Assembly: GCF_026420845.1 (NCBI RefSeq) | Contig: NZ_JAOWCB010000013.1 | Span: 62,001 to 126,000, forward strand | Length of the DNA stretch: 64,000 bases | Direction of reading: 5' to 3' | DNA from: Streptomyces sp. PR69 | GTDB lineage: Bacteria > Actinomycetota > Actinomycetes > Streptomycetales > Streptomycetaceae | Part shown: one piece after another, positions 32,127 to 40,012 of the stretch | Numbering within the stretch: position 1 is the first letter of the stretch | Layout: the number at the start of each line of letters is the position of its first letter | Program-made: the position numbers and the translations under genes | Notes under the pieces: model-generated | The model's input: the letters and a program-made list of their open reading frames with translations, nothing else | Database searches by the model: none | Told to the model about the DNA's origin: nothing

Positions 32127-32164
32127 GAAGACCCCGATTCGCACCAGCGCGGCTCGGGGTCTTC
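32127..32164 (+). terminator. Perfect hairpin after the 15-codon frame
   Basis: 11-bp perfect stem (GAAGACCCCGA at 32127-32137, TCGGGGTCTTC at 32154-32164) with a 16-nt loop. It lies 20 bases after the short frame and before the membrane-protein promoter. Confidence 0.7.
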
Positions 32165-32176
32165 GCATGCGCAGCA

Positions 32177-32204
32177 TTGCCCTGAGCTGCATGTTTGTTA
32201 CAAT
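32177..32204 (+). promoter_or_regulatory. Promoter for a leaderless message
   Basis: TTGCCC (32177-32182), 16 bases and TACAAT (32199-32204) precede the ATG at 32214 by nine bases. There is no ribosome-binding site, so the mRNA of the two-helix protein is probably leaderless. Confidence 0.5.
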
Positions 32205-32213
32205 TGATCTTGT

Positions 32214-33368
32214 ATGTCGAGCACGCTCACGCGCCTCTACCAAACCAAACTCGCACTTCTCGCGACCGTCGTCACGGTGGTTGGTATCGCGCTGATGCTT
32301 CTCGCCCACTGGGCGAGCGGCAGTACCGCCGGCGCCTGGCTTGAGAACCTCCCCGTGATGGAGGTCGGCTCGGCCCTCTTCACGACCGGCCTCATCGCCA
32401 TCTTCTTCGAGTACATCGACCAGGCCGACGCCGAAGCCCGAGCCAACCAGCGCCTCCGCAAGGTGCTGTCCGAGGAAGCGCCTGCCATCCGCGACGCCGT
32501 GGTCGACGGCTTCGCCTTCGCGCCCGAGTCCCTGACCAACGTGGCCTCCAAGCAGACCCTCGACCGCATCGTCGAGAACACCTTGAGCATCCGGCTCGGT
32601 GACAAGGAGCTGGCCGCCGATGCGTACCAAGACCTCCGGGAACAGATCATCGGCGCCCGGCAACGTTGGGAAGACGCCCACGTGGCCGTAGCGCTCACGC
32701 CCTGGGCCAAGGGGCCGGCGGAAGGCCGAGGCGCGATGTTCGTCGCCACCATCCGTTGGGAGTACCGCTTCCTACCTTCGAGCCCGGTGCTCCGCTTCTC
32801 CTGTGTCTCCGACCTGGATGTGTACCGGGAGCTACTTGCCGACCCAACCTCCGCAGCAGAGTGGTACTTCCCACCCGTCGACGACCTCGACGCCACGTCG
32901 CCCGAAGTCTTCGAACTCGTGGAGCTGACCGTCAACGGCAAGCAGCAGAAGATCCGGCGCAGCGTCCGCAAGGAAGGCCAGGTCTTCACCTGCAACCTGG
33001 GCAGCGAGGTGAAGACCGACGAGGTCGTCACCGTCTCGTACACCTACCGCGTGTTGGTACAGCAGCACGGGCACGTCCTACACCTTGACCTCGCCCAGCC
33101 GACCAAGGACTTCCGAGCTGAACTCTGGTACGGCGATTGCGGTATCCGCTACATGAACGTCTTGGACTACCTCTCCGGTCCACGCCAACCGCGGCACACC
33201 CACCTCTCAGCGTCGGACCCATCACCGAGCGTCGAAGTCGCTTACGAGGGCTGGACGTTCCCCAAGGGCGGTGTGGCGTTCGTGTGGGTGCTGGAGCGGG
33301 AGATGCAGGAGGGAAGTGCGTCGAGCAGACAGAAGAAACCGGTAGTTCGCAAGGCTCGAGAGCGTTAG
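32214..33368 (+). CDS. Two-helix membrane protein with beta-rich domain
   Basis: 384 residues. Two N-terminal membrane helices (LALLATVVTVVGIALMLLAH, about 13-32, and VGSALFTTGLIAIFFEYI, about 51-68) are followed by a helical linker (ARANQRLRKVLSEEAPAIRD). A cytoplasmic mainly beta region follows (VATIRWEYRFLPSSPVLRFS, VFELVELTVNGKQQKIRRSV, VTVSYTYRVLVQQHGHVLHL). The architecture resembles membrane effectors or sensors found on plasmids and in defence islands, but I recognise no family. A separate promoter and leaderless start are predicted. Its GC content is higher than that of its neighbours. Confidence 0.6.
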   Translation: MSSTLTRLYQTKLALLATVVTVVGIALMLLAHWASGSTAGAWLENLPVMEVGSALFTTGLIAIFFEYIDQADAEARANQRLRKVLSEEAPAIRDAVVDGFAFAPESLTNVASKQTLDRIVENTLSIRLGDKELAADAYQDLREQIIGARQRWEDAHVAVALTPWAKGPAEGRGAMFVATIRWEYRFLPSSPVLRFSCVSDLDVYRELLADPTSAAEWYFPPVDDLDATSPEVFELVELTVNGKQQKIRRSVRKEGQVFTCNLGSEVKTDEVVTVSYTYRVLVQQHGHVLHLDLAQPTKDFRAELWYGDCGIRYMNVLDYLSGPRQPRHTHLSASDPSPSVEVAYEGWTFPKGGVAFVWVLEREMQEGSASSRQKKPVVRKARER

Positions 33369-33398
33369 GTTCTTGGACCAGCAGAGAAGGGTGTGATG

Positions 33399-34190
33399 AT
33401 GGACTTCACGGACCAACTGGCCAGGGTCGATAGAGCCGAGTGCTTGGGGGCAGGCTTGGCTTCTGCGATACAAAGCTGGTCAGCGTCCGGCCCATGGAGC
33501 GGGGAGGCCAGCATTGCTCCTGATCGACTGAGTTGGGAGCTACGGCTTCGAGTCCACCAAGAGCCACCCCTGGGCGCCTGGAGTCTTCAGTTCGGTGAAG
33601 CAGCCCACCACCTGCGAGCAGCCCTCGACAACCTCGCCGTAGCTATCGCCGTTCAGTCTGGGGTTACACGGAGAGCAACACTCAAGAACATTTACTTCCC
33701 CATCTGTCGTACGGAAGCTGAGTGGGCGAATACTCAGAGCAAGATCGCGTCACTGCCGCAGGAATATCGGGATGCCATCGAGCAAATACAGCCTTTCCAG
33801 CGTCTCGAATCCGGTCAGACCATTAATGACGATCCATTGCCGATCCTCAGTTCACTGGACAATCACGACAAGCACCACCTGCAAGTTAAGCCTGTGATGC
33901 AGCCTCGTTCTCTTAGCCACGCACCGGCTGTTGAGTTTGAGACTGAAGAGGGGGCTGCGGCAAGCGTTCCTCCCGACATCGAAATATCCGCTCCCTCGTT
34001 TATGGACGGAGAGGTACTGCTTCGGCAACGCACTAAGGGAAGAATTTCAAAAGTGAGAGGTGGGTACAGCTTTCATGCTGTCGTTCAGGTCTCTCTCACT
34101 GATGGGCGCGAGTTTGGGGTCACGCAGATTCTAGCTGAGGTGTGTCGATACACGCGGCTCGTGATAAGTTACATCGCAGCTGTTGAGTAG
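33399..34190 (+). CDS. Hypothetical protein with HEPN-like helical core
   Basis: 263 residues, AT-rich. The block QFGEAAHHLRAALDNLAVAIAV (about residues 68-89) has the alternating pattern of a common bacterial helical family that often carries GDALHNLRSALDHL. LSSLDNHDKHHLQVKP (about 147-162) corresponds to the family's conserved Asn/Asp-Lys-His block. The second half is beta-rich. Members are widespread, uncharacterised and frequent on mobile elements; resemblance to HEPN-type helices is a guess. The ATG at 33399 has AGAAGGG seven bases upstream; two other starts lie just before it. It follows the membrane protein by 30 bases. Confidence 0.6.
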   Translation: MDFTDQLARVDRAECLGAGLASAIQSWSASGPWSGEASIAPDRLSWELRLRVHQEPPLGAWSLQFGEAAHHLRAALDNLAVAIAVQSGVTRRATLKNIYFPICRTEAEWANTQSKIASLPQEYRDAIEQIQPFQRLESGQTINDDPLPILSSLDNHDKHHLQVKPVMQPRSLSHAPAVEFETEEGAAASVPPDIEISAPSFMDGEVLLRQRTKGRISKVRGGYSFHAVVQVSLTDGREFGVTQILAEVCRYTRLVISYIAAVE

Positions 34191-34246
34191 TATTTGCGGG
34201 ACCATGCGCGTTTACCGTAGGGCAACGTATGCCCCAACAGGCAGTT

Positions 34247-34615
34247 CTATTCGCTGACGGATTTGCCTCGACGGCCACCCCGGCCGGCGCCACCACCCTC
34301 CGGCTTCTCTTCCGCGGCGCTGGCCGTAGCTCCCAAGACCTTCTGAATGGCACTACGTCGCTCCTGGAGTCGGCGTTCCTCTTCCTCGATGCCGGCCATG
34401 GCCTTTTCGCGGACCTCTTCATCGGCAAGCTTGTTGTCGACCCAGGCTGTGAGAGCTTCCACACCAACCTCGTTAACCGATTGCTCGGTAATTCCTCGGA
34501 GTCCCTCAACCTGTTCCCGTAAAGCTGGATCAATGCGAACCGCGAAAACTACTGGCTTACGTTCTTCCTCCCCTCCCGGTACCTGCGGCTGCATGCCTGG
34601 TTGTTGTTCGCCCAT
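34247..34615 (-). CDS. Ribbon-helix-helix type DNA-binding protein
   Basis: 122 residues. The core VVFAVRIDPALREQVEGLRG, then QSVNEVGVEALTAWVDNKLA (about residues 22-63), fits a ribbon-helix-helix fold like antitoxin or plasmid-partition proteins. It is followed by a Glu/Arg-rich coiled coil and a Gly-rich basic tail (GGGAGRGGRRGK). GGGAGGG before the ATG at 34615 supports the start. It lies 80 bases downstream of the nuclease-like gene in the same direction, as antitoxins or regulators often do. It could instead be a partition protein of the element. Confidence 0.6.
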   Translation of the reverse strand: MGEQQPGMQPQVPGGEEERKPVVFAVRIDPALREQVEGLRGITEQSVNEVGVEALTAWVDNKLADEEVREKAMAGIEEEERRLQERRSAIQKVLGATASAAEEKPEGGGAGRGGRRGKSVSE

Positions 34616-34695
34616 GTTTGATTCCCTCCCTGTCGTGCGGTAACTAATAATGGTTCTATTTATAACGCAACTGGCAGGGGGATTCAATGCACACG

Positions 34696-35685
34696 TCAGA
34701 AGGGGGGATCGTAAGTGACGTCCGTCTCCGGCCATGCCGCACTCGGTAGCGGAAGATTAGTGACCACGAACAGGTTCAGGATGTCCTCACGATCCATGAA
34801 CATGATCTGGCTGCGCTTCGAGGCATCAAGCTTGTTGCCCAGCCAGTTGCGCGCCGCCTTCGTAATCTCACCGCCAGCGACAATGAATGCATGGTCCACG
34901 AGGACGCGCTTGCCGATCTCGGGATCGAAAATCTCGTGACCAAGCATCATGAGCGCCTGGTTAAGAATCTCAGCTACATTGGCATTACTCGTCTTCGTCA
35001 CTCCCGACGAGTCGAGCTTGCCTTTCTTCGCCTGAATGCCGAAGTACAAGACATGTTGCGTCGGCAAGGTGTATCGCATCCATACGTCCTTGCCGTACTC
35101 CAACGCCTTGTCTTTGTGGCCAGCGGCCGTGATTCGGTGGAACCCAAGTTGCCGGAAGAGCGGAAGCAGGACTTCCTCGATCAGCTCGTCCTCGGAACAA
35201 GTATCCAGGTATGCGAGAAGCTGCTCGCGTCGTTCAAGCTCAGCCGCCGAGAAGGGGCGGTGTGGATTGGGCGCAGGCGTGGCGACGGTGTTCGTAGCAA
35301 CATGGCGCAGATAGCACTTCTTGTCTGGCGCGTAGAACGCCTCGAAGCCTTCCCGGGCCAGCGATGCATTGAGCTGACCCAACGCACCTTGTCGTTTTTC
35401 GTCCTCGTTGCGTGCGTCAGCCGGATCCATGAGCCTGTCGACGACGCGAGCGAACGTGTCGGGCGGGGTGTTGGCGTTTGGTTGCGGCTCCGAGAGGATC
35501 TTCTCCAGGGTGTCAGCTACCCAGTACTGACGGGTTGAGCCGTCGTGCGCATAGTCAGTCTCGATGTCGGAGAAGAACTCAGTCAGAAAACTGCTACTGC
35601 GGTAGACGAAGAAGCTTTCCTCGGCAAGGAAGTTACCGCAGATCATATCTGCGATCTGCATTACTGTGCGCCTTTTGAACTTCAT
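34696..35685 (-). CDS. PD-(D/E)XK-like nuclease (329 aa)
   Basis: 329 residues, AT-rich. The N-terminal domain (MKFKRRTVMQIADMICGNF, FVYRSSSFLTEFFSDI) recurs in putative abortive-infection proteins. The C-terminal part has the order expected of a restriction-endonuclease-like fold: YGKDVWM supplies the Asp and HVLYFGIQAKKGKLD supplies the Gln-x-Lys (about residues 196-222). VLVDHAFIVAGGEITKAARN follows as in Mrr-type domains. It would cut DNA in the cytoplasm, and no methyltransferase is adjacent to protect the host. The ATG at 35685 follows GAAGGGG. Role in phage defence is inferred. Confidence 0.68.
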   Translation of the reverse strand: MKFKRRTVMQIADMICGNFLAEESFFVYRSSSFLTEFFSDIETDYAHDGSTRQYWVADTLEKILSEPQPNANTPPDTFARVVDRLMDPADARNEDEKRQGALGQLNASLAREGFEAFYAPDKKCYLRHVATNTVATPAPNPHRPFSAAELERREQLLAYLDTCSEDELIEEVLLPLFRQLGFHRITAAGHKDKALEYGKDVWMRYTLPTQHVLYFGIQAKKGKLDSSGVTKTSNANVAEILNQALMMLGHEIFDPEIGKRVLVDHAFIVAGGEITKAARNWLGNKLDASKRSQIMFMDREDILNLFVVTNLPLPSAAWPETDVTYDPPF

Positions 35686-35806
35686 TGCCCCTTCTCTGCC
35701 GCCTCGCCATAATTTGTGAACATATTATCCACCTAAAAGCATCAATCATCAAACCCTTTCGCGACAACACCTTTGGCCAAGAAGGATGTGGCACACCCGG
35801 ACGTGA

Positions 35807-35845
35807 GTGCACCGCTCGCCAGCCTACGAGCGGCGAGCGGTGCAC
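35807..35845. terminator. 14-bp perfect hairpin
   Basis: GTGCACCGCTCGCC (35807-35820) pairs perfectly with GGCGAGCGGTGCAC (35832-35845) around an 11-base loop. It lies 46 bases downstream of the double-HTH gene. There is no T-run. Apart from this hairpin the spacer 35686-35890 holds nothing I can identify. Confidence 0.55.
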
Positions 35846-35890
35846 GTAGAGCAACAGCCCTGCCGGGCAGGAACTGTGCTCAGGATTGGC

Positions 35891-36346
35891 TCACCTTGGT
35901 GCCACAGGCGGTCGCATCCGAACCCCCGCACGCTTGAGCGCCTTGCACACAGCGCTGGCGCTGACGTGGAGTTCGCGCCCGATCCGTGGCGTGCTCCAGC
36001 CCTGCTCGTAGAGTTCCGTCGCCCTGGTCACTCGGTCCGGGGTCATCTTCGTCTGTGACCGCTTCACCACACCCGCCCGCTTCAAGTGCTCATCGACAGT
36101 GGTTCGGTGTACGCCGTAGCGGCGGGACAGCTCCAACATGCTCGCGCCTCTCCGGTACGCATCCACCAGTTCAGCCACCTCATCCGGCGACAGAATGCGG
36201 TTCTCGCGGATTTCTGTCGCGACCACCGGGCTGTCCTGGCCGAGTTCCGGCAGACACTCCAGCTCCGTCTCGGCACCCTCCAGTGCCTTGAGCAGCCTCA
36301 ACAGGGGTGCCCCAGGGTTCGAAAGGGAGTCGGCCAGGCGCACCAC
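35891..36346 (-). CDS. Double helix-turn-helix protein, recombinase-associated type
   Basis: 151 residues. Two Hin-like helix-turn-helix units follow each other: LSPDEVAELVDAYRRGASML, SRRYGVHRTTVDEHLKRAGV (about 53-93) and MTPDRVTRATELYEQGWSTP, GRELHVSASAVCKALKRAGV (about 100-144). Such tandem units occur in small accessory proteins near serine recombinases and in transposase fragments. The frame is open upstream of the GTG at 36346, so it may be a 5'-truncated gene cut by the element boundary. It marks the right end of the element and could bind its ends or be a remnant of an older recombinase. Confidence 0.6.
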   Translation of the reverse strand: MVRLADSLSNPGAPLLRLLKALEGAETELECLPELGQDSPVVATEIRENRILSPDEVAELVDAYRRGASMLELSRRYGVHRTTVDEHLKRAGVVKRSQTKMTPDRVTRATELYEQGWSTPRIGRELHVSASAVCKALKRAGVRMRPPVAPR

Positions 36347-36420
36347 GACGCCAGGCTCCCCGGATCGATCAGTGCACCCAGCGCCGATCTGACCACGGGA
36401 GGGCTCATGCCGCAGGAACG

Positions 36421-36890
36421 TTGGGACCGCCGGAGTCTGCTGCGCGCGGGCGGCGGGATCGCTCGCCGCTCTCGGCCTGGGGTACGGAGCGGGAGCGGCG
36501 TCCGCGGCGGTGGGGTGGGTTCGGCGTGGAGCCGCGCGGCAGTGAGAGCTGGCTGTGGACCGAGGTCGATGCGAACGGAGCCGTGGAGTACGCCTGCTCC
36601 ATCGACCCGGTCCACGACAACATGGCGGTCCGTCACCACAAGGACGGCGGGAAAACGGGCGCGATCACGCAGGGGCCGGTCCTGACCAAGGCGGGCGGCA
36701 CCCTTGAGTTCCGTGAGCCGGAGGGCCTGGCCATCTATCGCAGGGCGGGCCGGTCCACGGACGTGGATACGCGGTCGCCCAGCGGACGGCGTGGGCATCT
36801 CGGTCCGCATGGACGTCAACCCGAGCGGCTCGTGGCGCACCGACCGCGTCGCCAGCACTCGCGGCCACAAGTGGCCTACACCAAGGCGTG
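36421..36890 (+). pseudogene. Possible gene remnant in boundary spacer
   Basis: The stretch between the double-HTH gene and the LuxR gene has no convincing complete gene. A plus-strand frame at about 36540-36760 reads plausibly (SWLWTEVDANGAVEYACSID, DNMAVRHHKDGGKTGAI, GGTLEFREPEGLAIYRRAG) and then seems to continue in another frame (VGISVRMDVNPSGSWRTD). This suggests a short protein broken by a frameshift. No start with a ribosome-binding site is seen. Family unknown. Confidence 0.3.
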
Positions 36891-36923
36891 AGCCTGCGGC
36901 GGCGTCATACGCCGTGACACCGT

Positions 36924-36964
36924 CGGCGCGGCTCCGGACGCATGGTCTGTCCGGGGCCGCGCCG
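36924..36964. terminator. Terminator of the LuxR-family gene
   Basis: 16-bp stem (CGGCGCGGCTCCGGAC at 36924-36939 with GTCCGGGGCCGCGCCG at 36949-36964, one T-G pair). It lies 60 bases beyond the LuxR stop on the minus strand. Confidence 0.6.
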
Positions 36965-37023
36965 TCGTCGTGTAGCCGCCTCCCGCCGTCGGCGCGGGTG
37001 TGCGCGCCCGTGGCTCGGGGCGG

Positions 37024-39954
37024 TCAGGCGCATGTCTTGGTCCGTTCGGGGGGAGGCGGGGGTGCGGGTGCGGGCGGCGGGGGGAAGGGCTGTTCGGCGC
37101 CGACGGCCGTGCCGAGGTGGCGGCGGTCCGAGATGGACAACTTCCGGTAGACCCGGCTGAGATGCATTTCCACGGTTCGCCGGGTGACGTACAGCCGGTG
37201 TGCGATCTCCTTGTTGGTCAGGCCCTCGGCGGCGAGCAGCGCGGCGCGGCGTTCGGCCGGGGTGAGGGCCTCCGGGCCGATCTCGGTCTCGCGGCGTGGC
37301 TTCGCGCCCGCCTCTGTGAGGTCCCGGCGCAGTTCCTCGACGAGCAGGCCGGCTCCGCTCCGCTCGGCGAGTGCCAGGGCCGAGCGGAGCTGCTCGCGGG
37401 CCTCCCGGGTCCTGCGGGTGCGCATCAGCTCCCGCCCCAGGTCGCGCAGGGCGCGTGCCTCCTCGACCGTGGCTCCCGACTCCTTCAGGGCCGCAGCCGC
37501 CTCGGTGAGCAGCTTGAGCCGTGCCTTTCCCGGTGTGAGCAGGCCCAGGACGCGCAGGGCGCCGCCGACGGCGTGGGCCGCTCCCCACCGCCGGGCCATG
37601 GCGAGCTCCTCCCGTACGAGCTGCTCGGCCACGGCGGGGCTGCCCAGGTCCGCGTAGACGAGCGCGGCCGCGGAGCGCCAGGGGTAGCGGGGGCACTCTG
37701 CCCAGCCGAGGGCCTGGAGCCGGCGGCCGCACTCCTCCAGATCCGCCAGGCCCGCCTTGCGGCGTCCCTCGGCGATATGCAGCCGCCCCCGGTGGAACAG
37801 CATGGCGGGCAGTGTCACTTCGGGGGTGCGTTCGGACGGAGCGGCGTCGAGGAGCAGCCGCCTGGCCCCTTCGAGATCCCCGAGGTCGAGCAGGGCGCCG
37901 CCCAGCCACCAGCGTGCCCGCAGGGAGCCGAGCCACTCCTGGTCAATGCCGTGCTGGAGGGCTTCCCACGACACATCGGCGGCTTCCTGCAGGTGACCGG
38001 CCTGGTAGGCGCATTCGGCCCATACGGCGCCGACCAGCGCGGCCATGGCGTGCGCCCCTTCGGGCAGTTCGCTCCGCAGTGTCCGGCAGGCCTCTCGTGC
38101 CTCGGCGTGCTCACCGGCGTGGGACAGGACGAGGGCGAGCAGGAGGCGCGGGGCGATCAGCGGATTGGCCGCGTCCAGGGGTTCGGCGAGCCCGAGGCGC
38201 GCGCAGTGCACGGCTTCCTTGCGGCGGGCGCCGCTCTGCTGGGCGCGCAGGGCCTGAAGAGCCGACTCGGCGAGCCGTATCCAGCAGGGCCGGTCGTCCT
38301 CTCCGGGGGCGGGCCGGGGCAGGGCGCGTACGACTCCGCCGGCGAGCAGTGAGAGCAGGTCCCGTATGACGCACACGCCGAAGCGCAGCTCCTCCGCGCC
38401 CTCGGCGTGTTCCAGTTCGGCGGCCGTACGGTGGGCCGTCCGCAGCGCCTCGGGGAGCTCGCCGGCCAGCGCGAGGGCCTGGACCAGATCAGCGAGGACC
38501 GGGCCCCGGGCCGGGTCGTCCTCGCGCATCAGCCGCAGGGCGCCGCGGAAGCGGTCGGCGGCGGCGACGGGATCGTCGGCGAGTGCGACCCGGCCGAGCC
38601 GCCGCAGCACTCCCGGCTCCGGCCCGGCCTCCTCCAACGCGCGTGTCAGACAGTCACCGGCCCCGGCGAAGTCGCCGCTCGCCAGGGCCGCGTCGGCCGC
38701 CTCGGCGAGTAACCGGTGGGCCCATGGCTCTCCCAGCGGGGCGGACCGCAGCAGATGCGCGGTGATCTGTGCGGCGGGGGCGGCGCGGGCGTGCAGCGCG
38801 GCGGCGCTCGCGGTGTGCAGGCGGGTCCGGTCGCTGGGCAGCATGGCCGTGAGGAAGGACTGGCGGACCACGGGCTGTGCGAAGCCGACGCCCGCGGGGC
38901 AGTCGTGCAGGACGCCCCAGCGGGTGAGCTTCTGGAGCGTGTCGGCGGCCTCCGCCCGGGTTGTCTCCGCGATGTCGGCGATGAGCCGGGCGTCCGCGCC
39001 GCGGTCGAGCACGGCCAGGGCGTCGAGCACCCGGCCCGCGCCGGGGATCCAGGCGCACCGGGCGGCGAGGGTCTCGGCGATCTCGGCCGAGCCGAGATCG
39101 CCGATGGCGGCGGCGGTCAGGCGCGCCGCTTCCACGCCGCTGTGGGAGATCTCGCGCAGGACGGCGTGGACGAGGAGCGGATTGCCCGCGGTCGACCGGC
39201 ACAGGGCCATGGCGGCTTCGGAGTCGACCGGTTCACCGAAGGCGGAGCTCATCAGGTAGGCGACGCTGTCGGCGTCGAGGTTGCGGACCACCATGCGGCG
39301 GTGGAAGTCGGAGGCGACCCCGGCCAGGGTCGTCGCGCCGGGGTGGTGGGGCGTGCAGGTCTTCGGCTCGGTGTGGCCATGGGCCAGGGTGGCGACCAGG
39401 GCGACGGGCAGCCCGTCGAGCCGTGCCATGAGGTGGGCGAGCCACTGGAGCGAGTCCCGGTCCGCCCAGTGCAGGTCGTCGACGGTGATCAGGAGCGGCC
39501 GGCGGGGGGCGAGAGCGGTCACCAGACGGTGCATACGGTGCGCCTGGGCCGAGGCGTCGCAGGCGTCTTCGGCGGACCCGGCAGGCCCGGCGGACCCGGC
39601 GGACCCGGCGGACCCGGCAGGCCCGGCAGGCCCGGCAGGCCCTTCGGATGCCCATTCCGGCATATCCCAGGCCGCCGCACCGAGGTGCTCACGTCCCGGC
39701 GAGGCGGCCGCGGACGCCCGGAGTTGGTCGATTAACTGGGACAACAGGCTGCCGGGCAGGGTCTGTTCCGCCTGGCGGGCGCGCGCGGAGACCACCTCGA
39801 ACCCGGCGCCGCGCGCGAATCGCAACGCGGCGCGCACCAAGACGGACTTGCCGCTGCCTATGCCTCCCTCCAGGAGCAGACTCGCGCCAAGGCCGGACAC
39901 GGCGGATGCCAGCACCCGCTTCAGTGCGGACACTTCGGAATCTCGGCTCAGCAT
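37024..39954 (-). CDS. Large LuxR-family (LAL) ATP-binding regulator
   Basis: 976-residue regulator of the LAL type that often acts as pathway-specific activator in Streptomyces clusters. The N-terminal AAA domain has Walker A GGIGSGKS (about 30-37) and Walker B LLITVDDLHWAD. Helical TPR-like repeats fill the middle. The C-terminal LuxR helix-turn-helix is LTPAERRAALLAAEGLTNKE, then HRLYVTRRTVEMHLSRVYRK. The ATG at 39954 follows AAGGAG. Codon 74 (in LLSQLIDQL) is TTA, so translation should depend on bldA. A Gly-Pro-Ala repeat tract is encoded at 39571-39641. It stands at the left edge of the azapteridine-type cluster and is its likely activator. Confidence 0.87.
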   Translation of the reverse strand: MLSRDSEVSALKRVLASAVSGLGASLLLEGGIGSGKSVLVRAALRFARGAGFEVVSARARQAEQTLPGSLLSQLIDQLRASAAASPGREHLGAAAWDMPEWASEGPAGPAGPAGSAGSAGSAGPAGSAEDACDASAQAHRMHRLVTALAPRRPLLITVDDLHWADRDSLQWLAHLMARLDGLPVALVATLAHGHTEPKTCTPHHPGATTLAGVASDFHRRMVVRNLDADSVAYLMSSAFGEPVDSEAAMALCRSTAGNPLLVHAVLREISHSGVEAARLTAAAIGDLGSAEIAETLAARCAWIPGAGRVLDALAVLDRGADARLIADIAETTRAEAADTLQKLTRWGVLHDCPAGVGFAQPVVRQSFLTAMLPSDRTRLHTASAAALHARAAPAAQITAHLLRSAPLGEPWAHRLLAEAADAALASGDFAGAGDCLTRALEEAGPEPGVLRRLGRVALADDPVAAADRFRGALRLMREDDPARGPVLADLVQALALAGELPEALRTAHRTAAELEHAEGAEELRFGVCVIRDLLSLLAGGVVRALPRPAPGEDDRPCWIRLAESALQALRAQQSGARRKEAVHCARLGLAEPLDAANPLIAPRLLLALVLSHAGEHAEAREACRTLRSELPEGAHAMAALVGAVWAECAYQAGHLQEAADVSWEALQHGIDQEWLGSLRARWWLGGALLDLGDLEGARRLLLDAAPSERTPEVTLPAMLFHRGRLHIAEGRRKAGLADLEECGRRLQALGWAECPRYPWRSAAALVYADLGSPAVAEQLVREELAMARRWGAAHAVGGALRVLGLLTPGKARLKLLTEAAAALKESGATVEEARALRDLGRELMRTRRTREAREQLRSALALAERSGAGLLVEELRRDLTEAGAKPRRETEIGPEALTPAERRAALLAAEGLTNKEIAHRLYVTRRTVEMHLSRVYRKLSISDRRHLGTAVGAEQPFPPPPAPAPPPPPERTKTCA
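39571..39641. repeat. Nonamer tandem repeat inside the LuxR-family gene
   Basis: About eight copies of a 9-bp unit (GGCGGACCC or GGCAGGCCC), in frame, code for a Gly/Pro/Ala/Ser linker between the ATPase motifs. Confidence 0.7.
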
Positions 39955-40012
39955 TGAACTCCTTGTCGTACTCGCGGAGCCCGCGGCGCGGTCGCGCCCG
40001 TCGGCTCTCCCC

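Larger units (their letters stand above)
13080..36340. mobile_element. Integrative element in tRNA-Arg(CCT)
   Basis: The region between the tRNA and about 36.3 kb has the content of an integrative element. There is a large serine recombinase at the tRNA end, an XRE regulator, a replication-relaxation protein, a VirD4-like ATPase and AT-richer cargo genes unlike the flanks. The left boundary lies in or next to the tRNA, because the recombinase frame continues into it. The right boundary is uncertain. The only shared sequence I find is GGTTCGAA, at 13092-13099 and 36316-36323 in the same orientation. No relaxase, VirB4 or FtsK/TraB gene is visible, so this may be a mobilisable rather than self-transmissible element. 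Confidence 0.72.

Noticed and set aside
31954..32295. 113-codon frame through the 15-bp array
   Set aside because: It has no ribosome-binding site, crosses a terminator and a promoter, and its pentapeptide periodicity is a by-product of the 15-bp DNA repeat.
36315..36323. GGGTTCGAA as a proven attR
   Set aside because: Only eight bases match the tRNA, the flanking bases do not restore a tRNA end, and the sequence is a common T-loop word. It is kept only as a low-interest possibility.
37024..39954. LuxR giant as part of the tRNA-Arg element
   Set aside because: Its composition and neighbours match the biosynthetic cluster and chromosome. Element-type genes end before about 36.4 kb.
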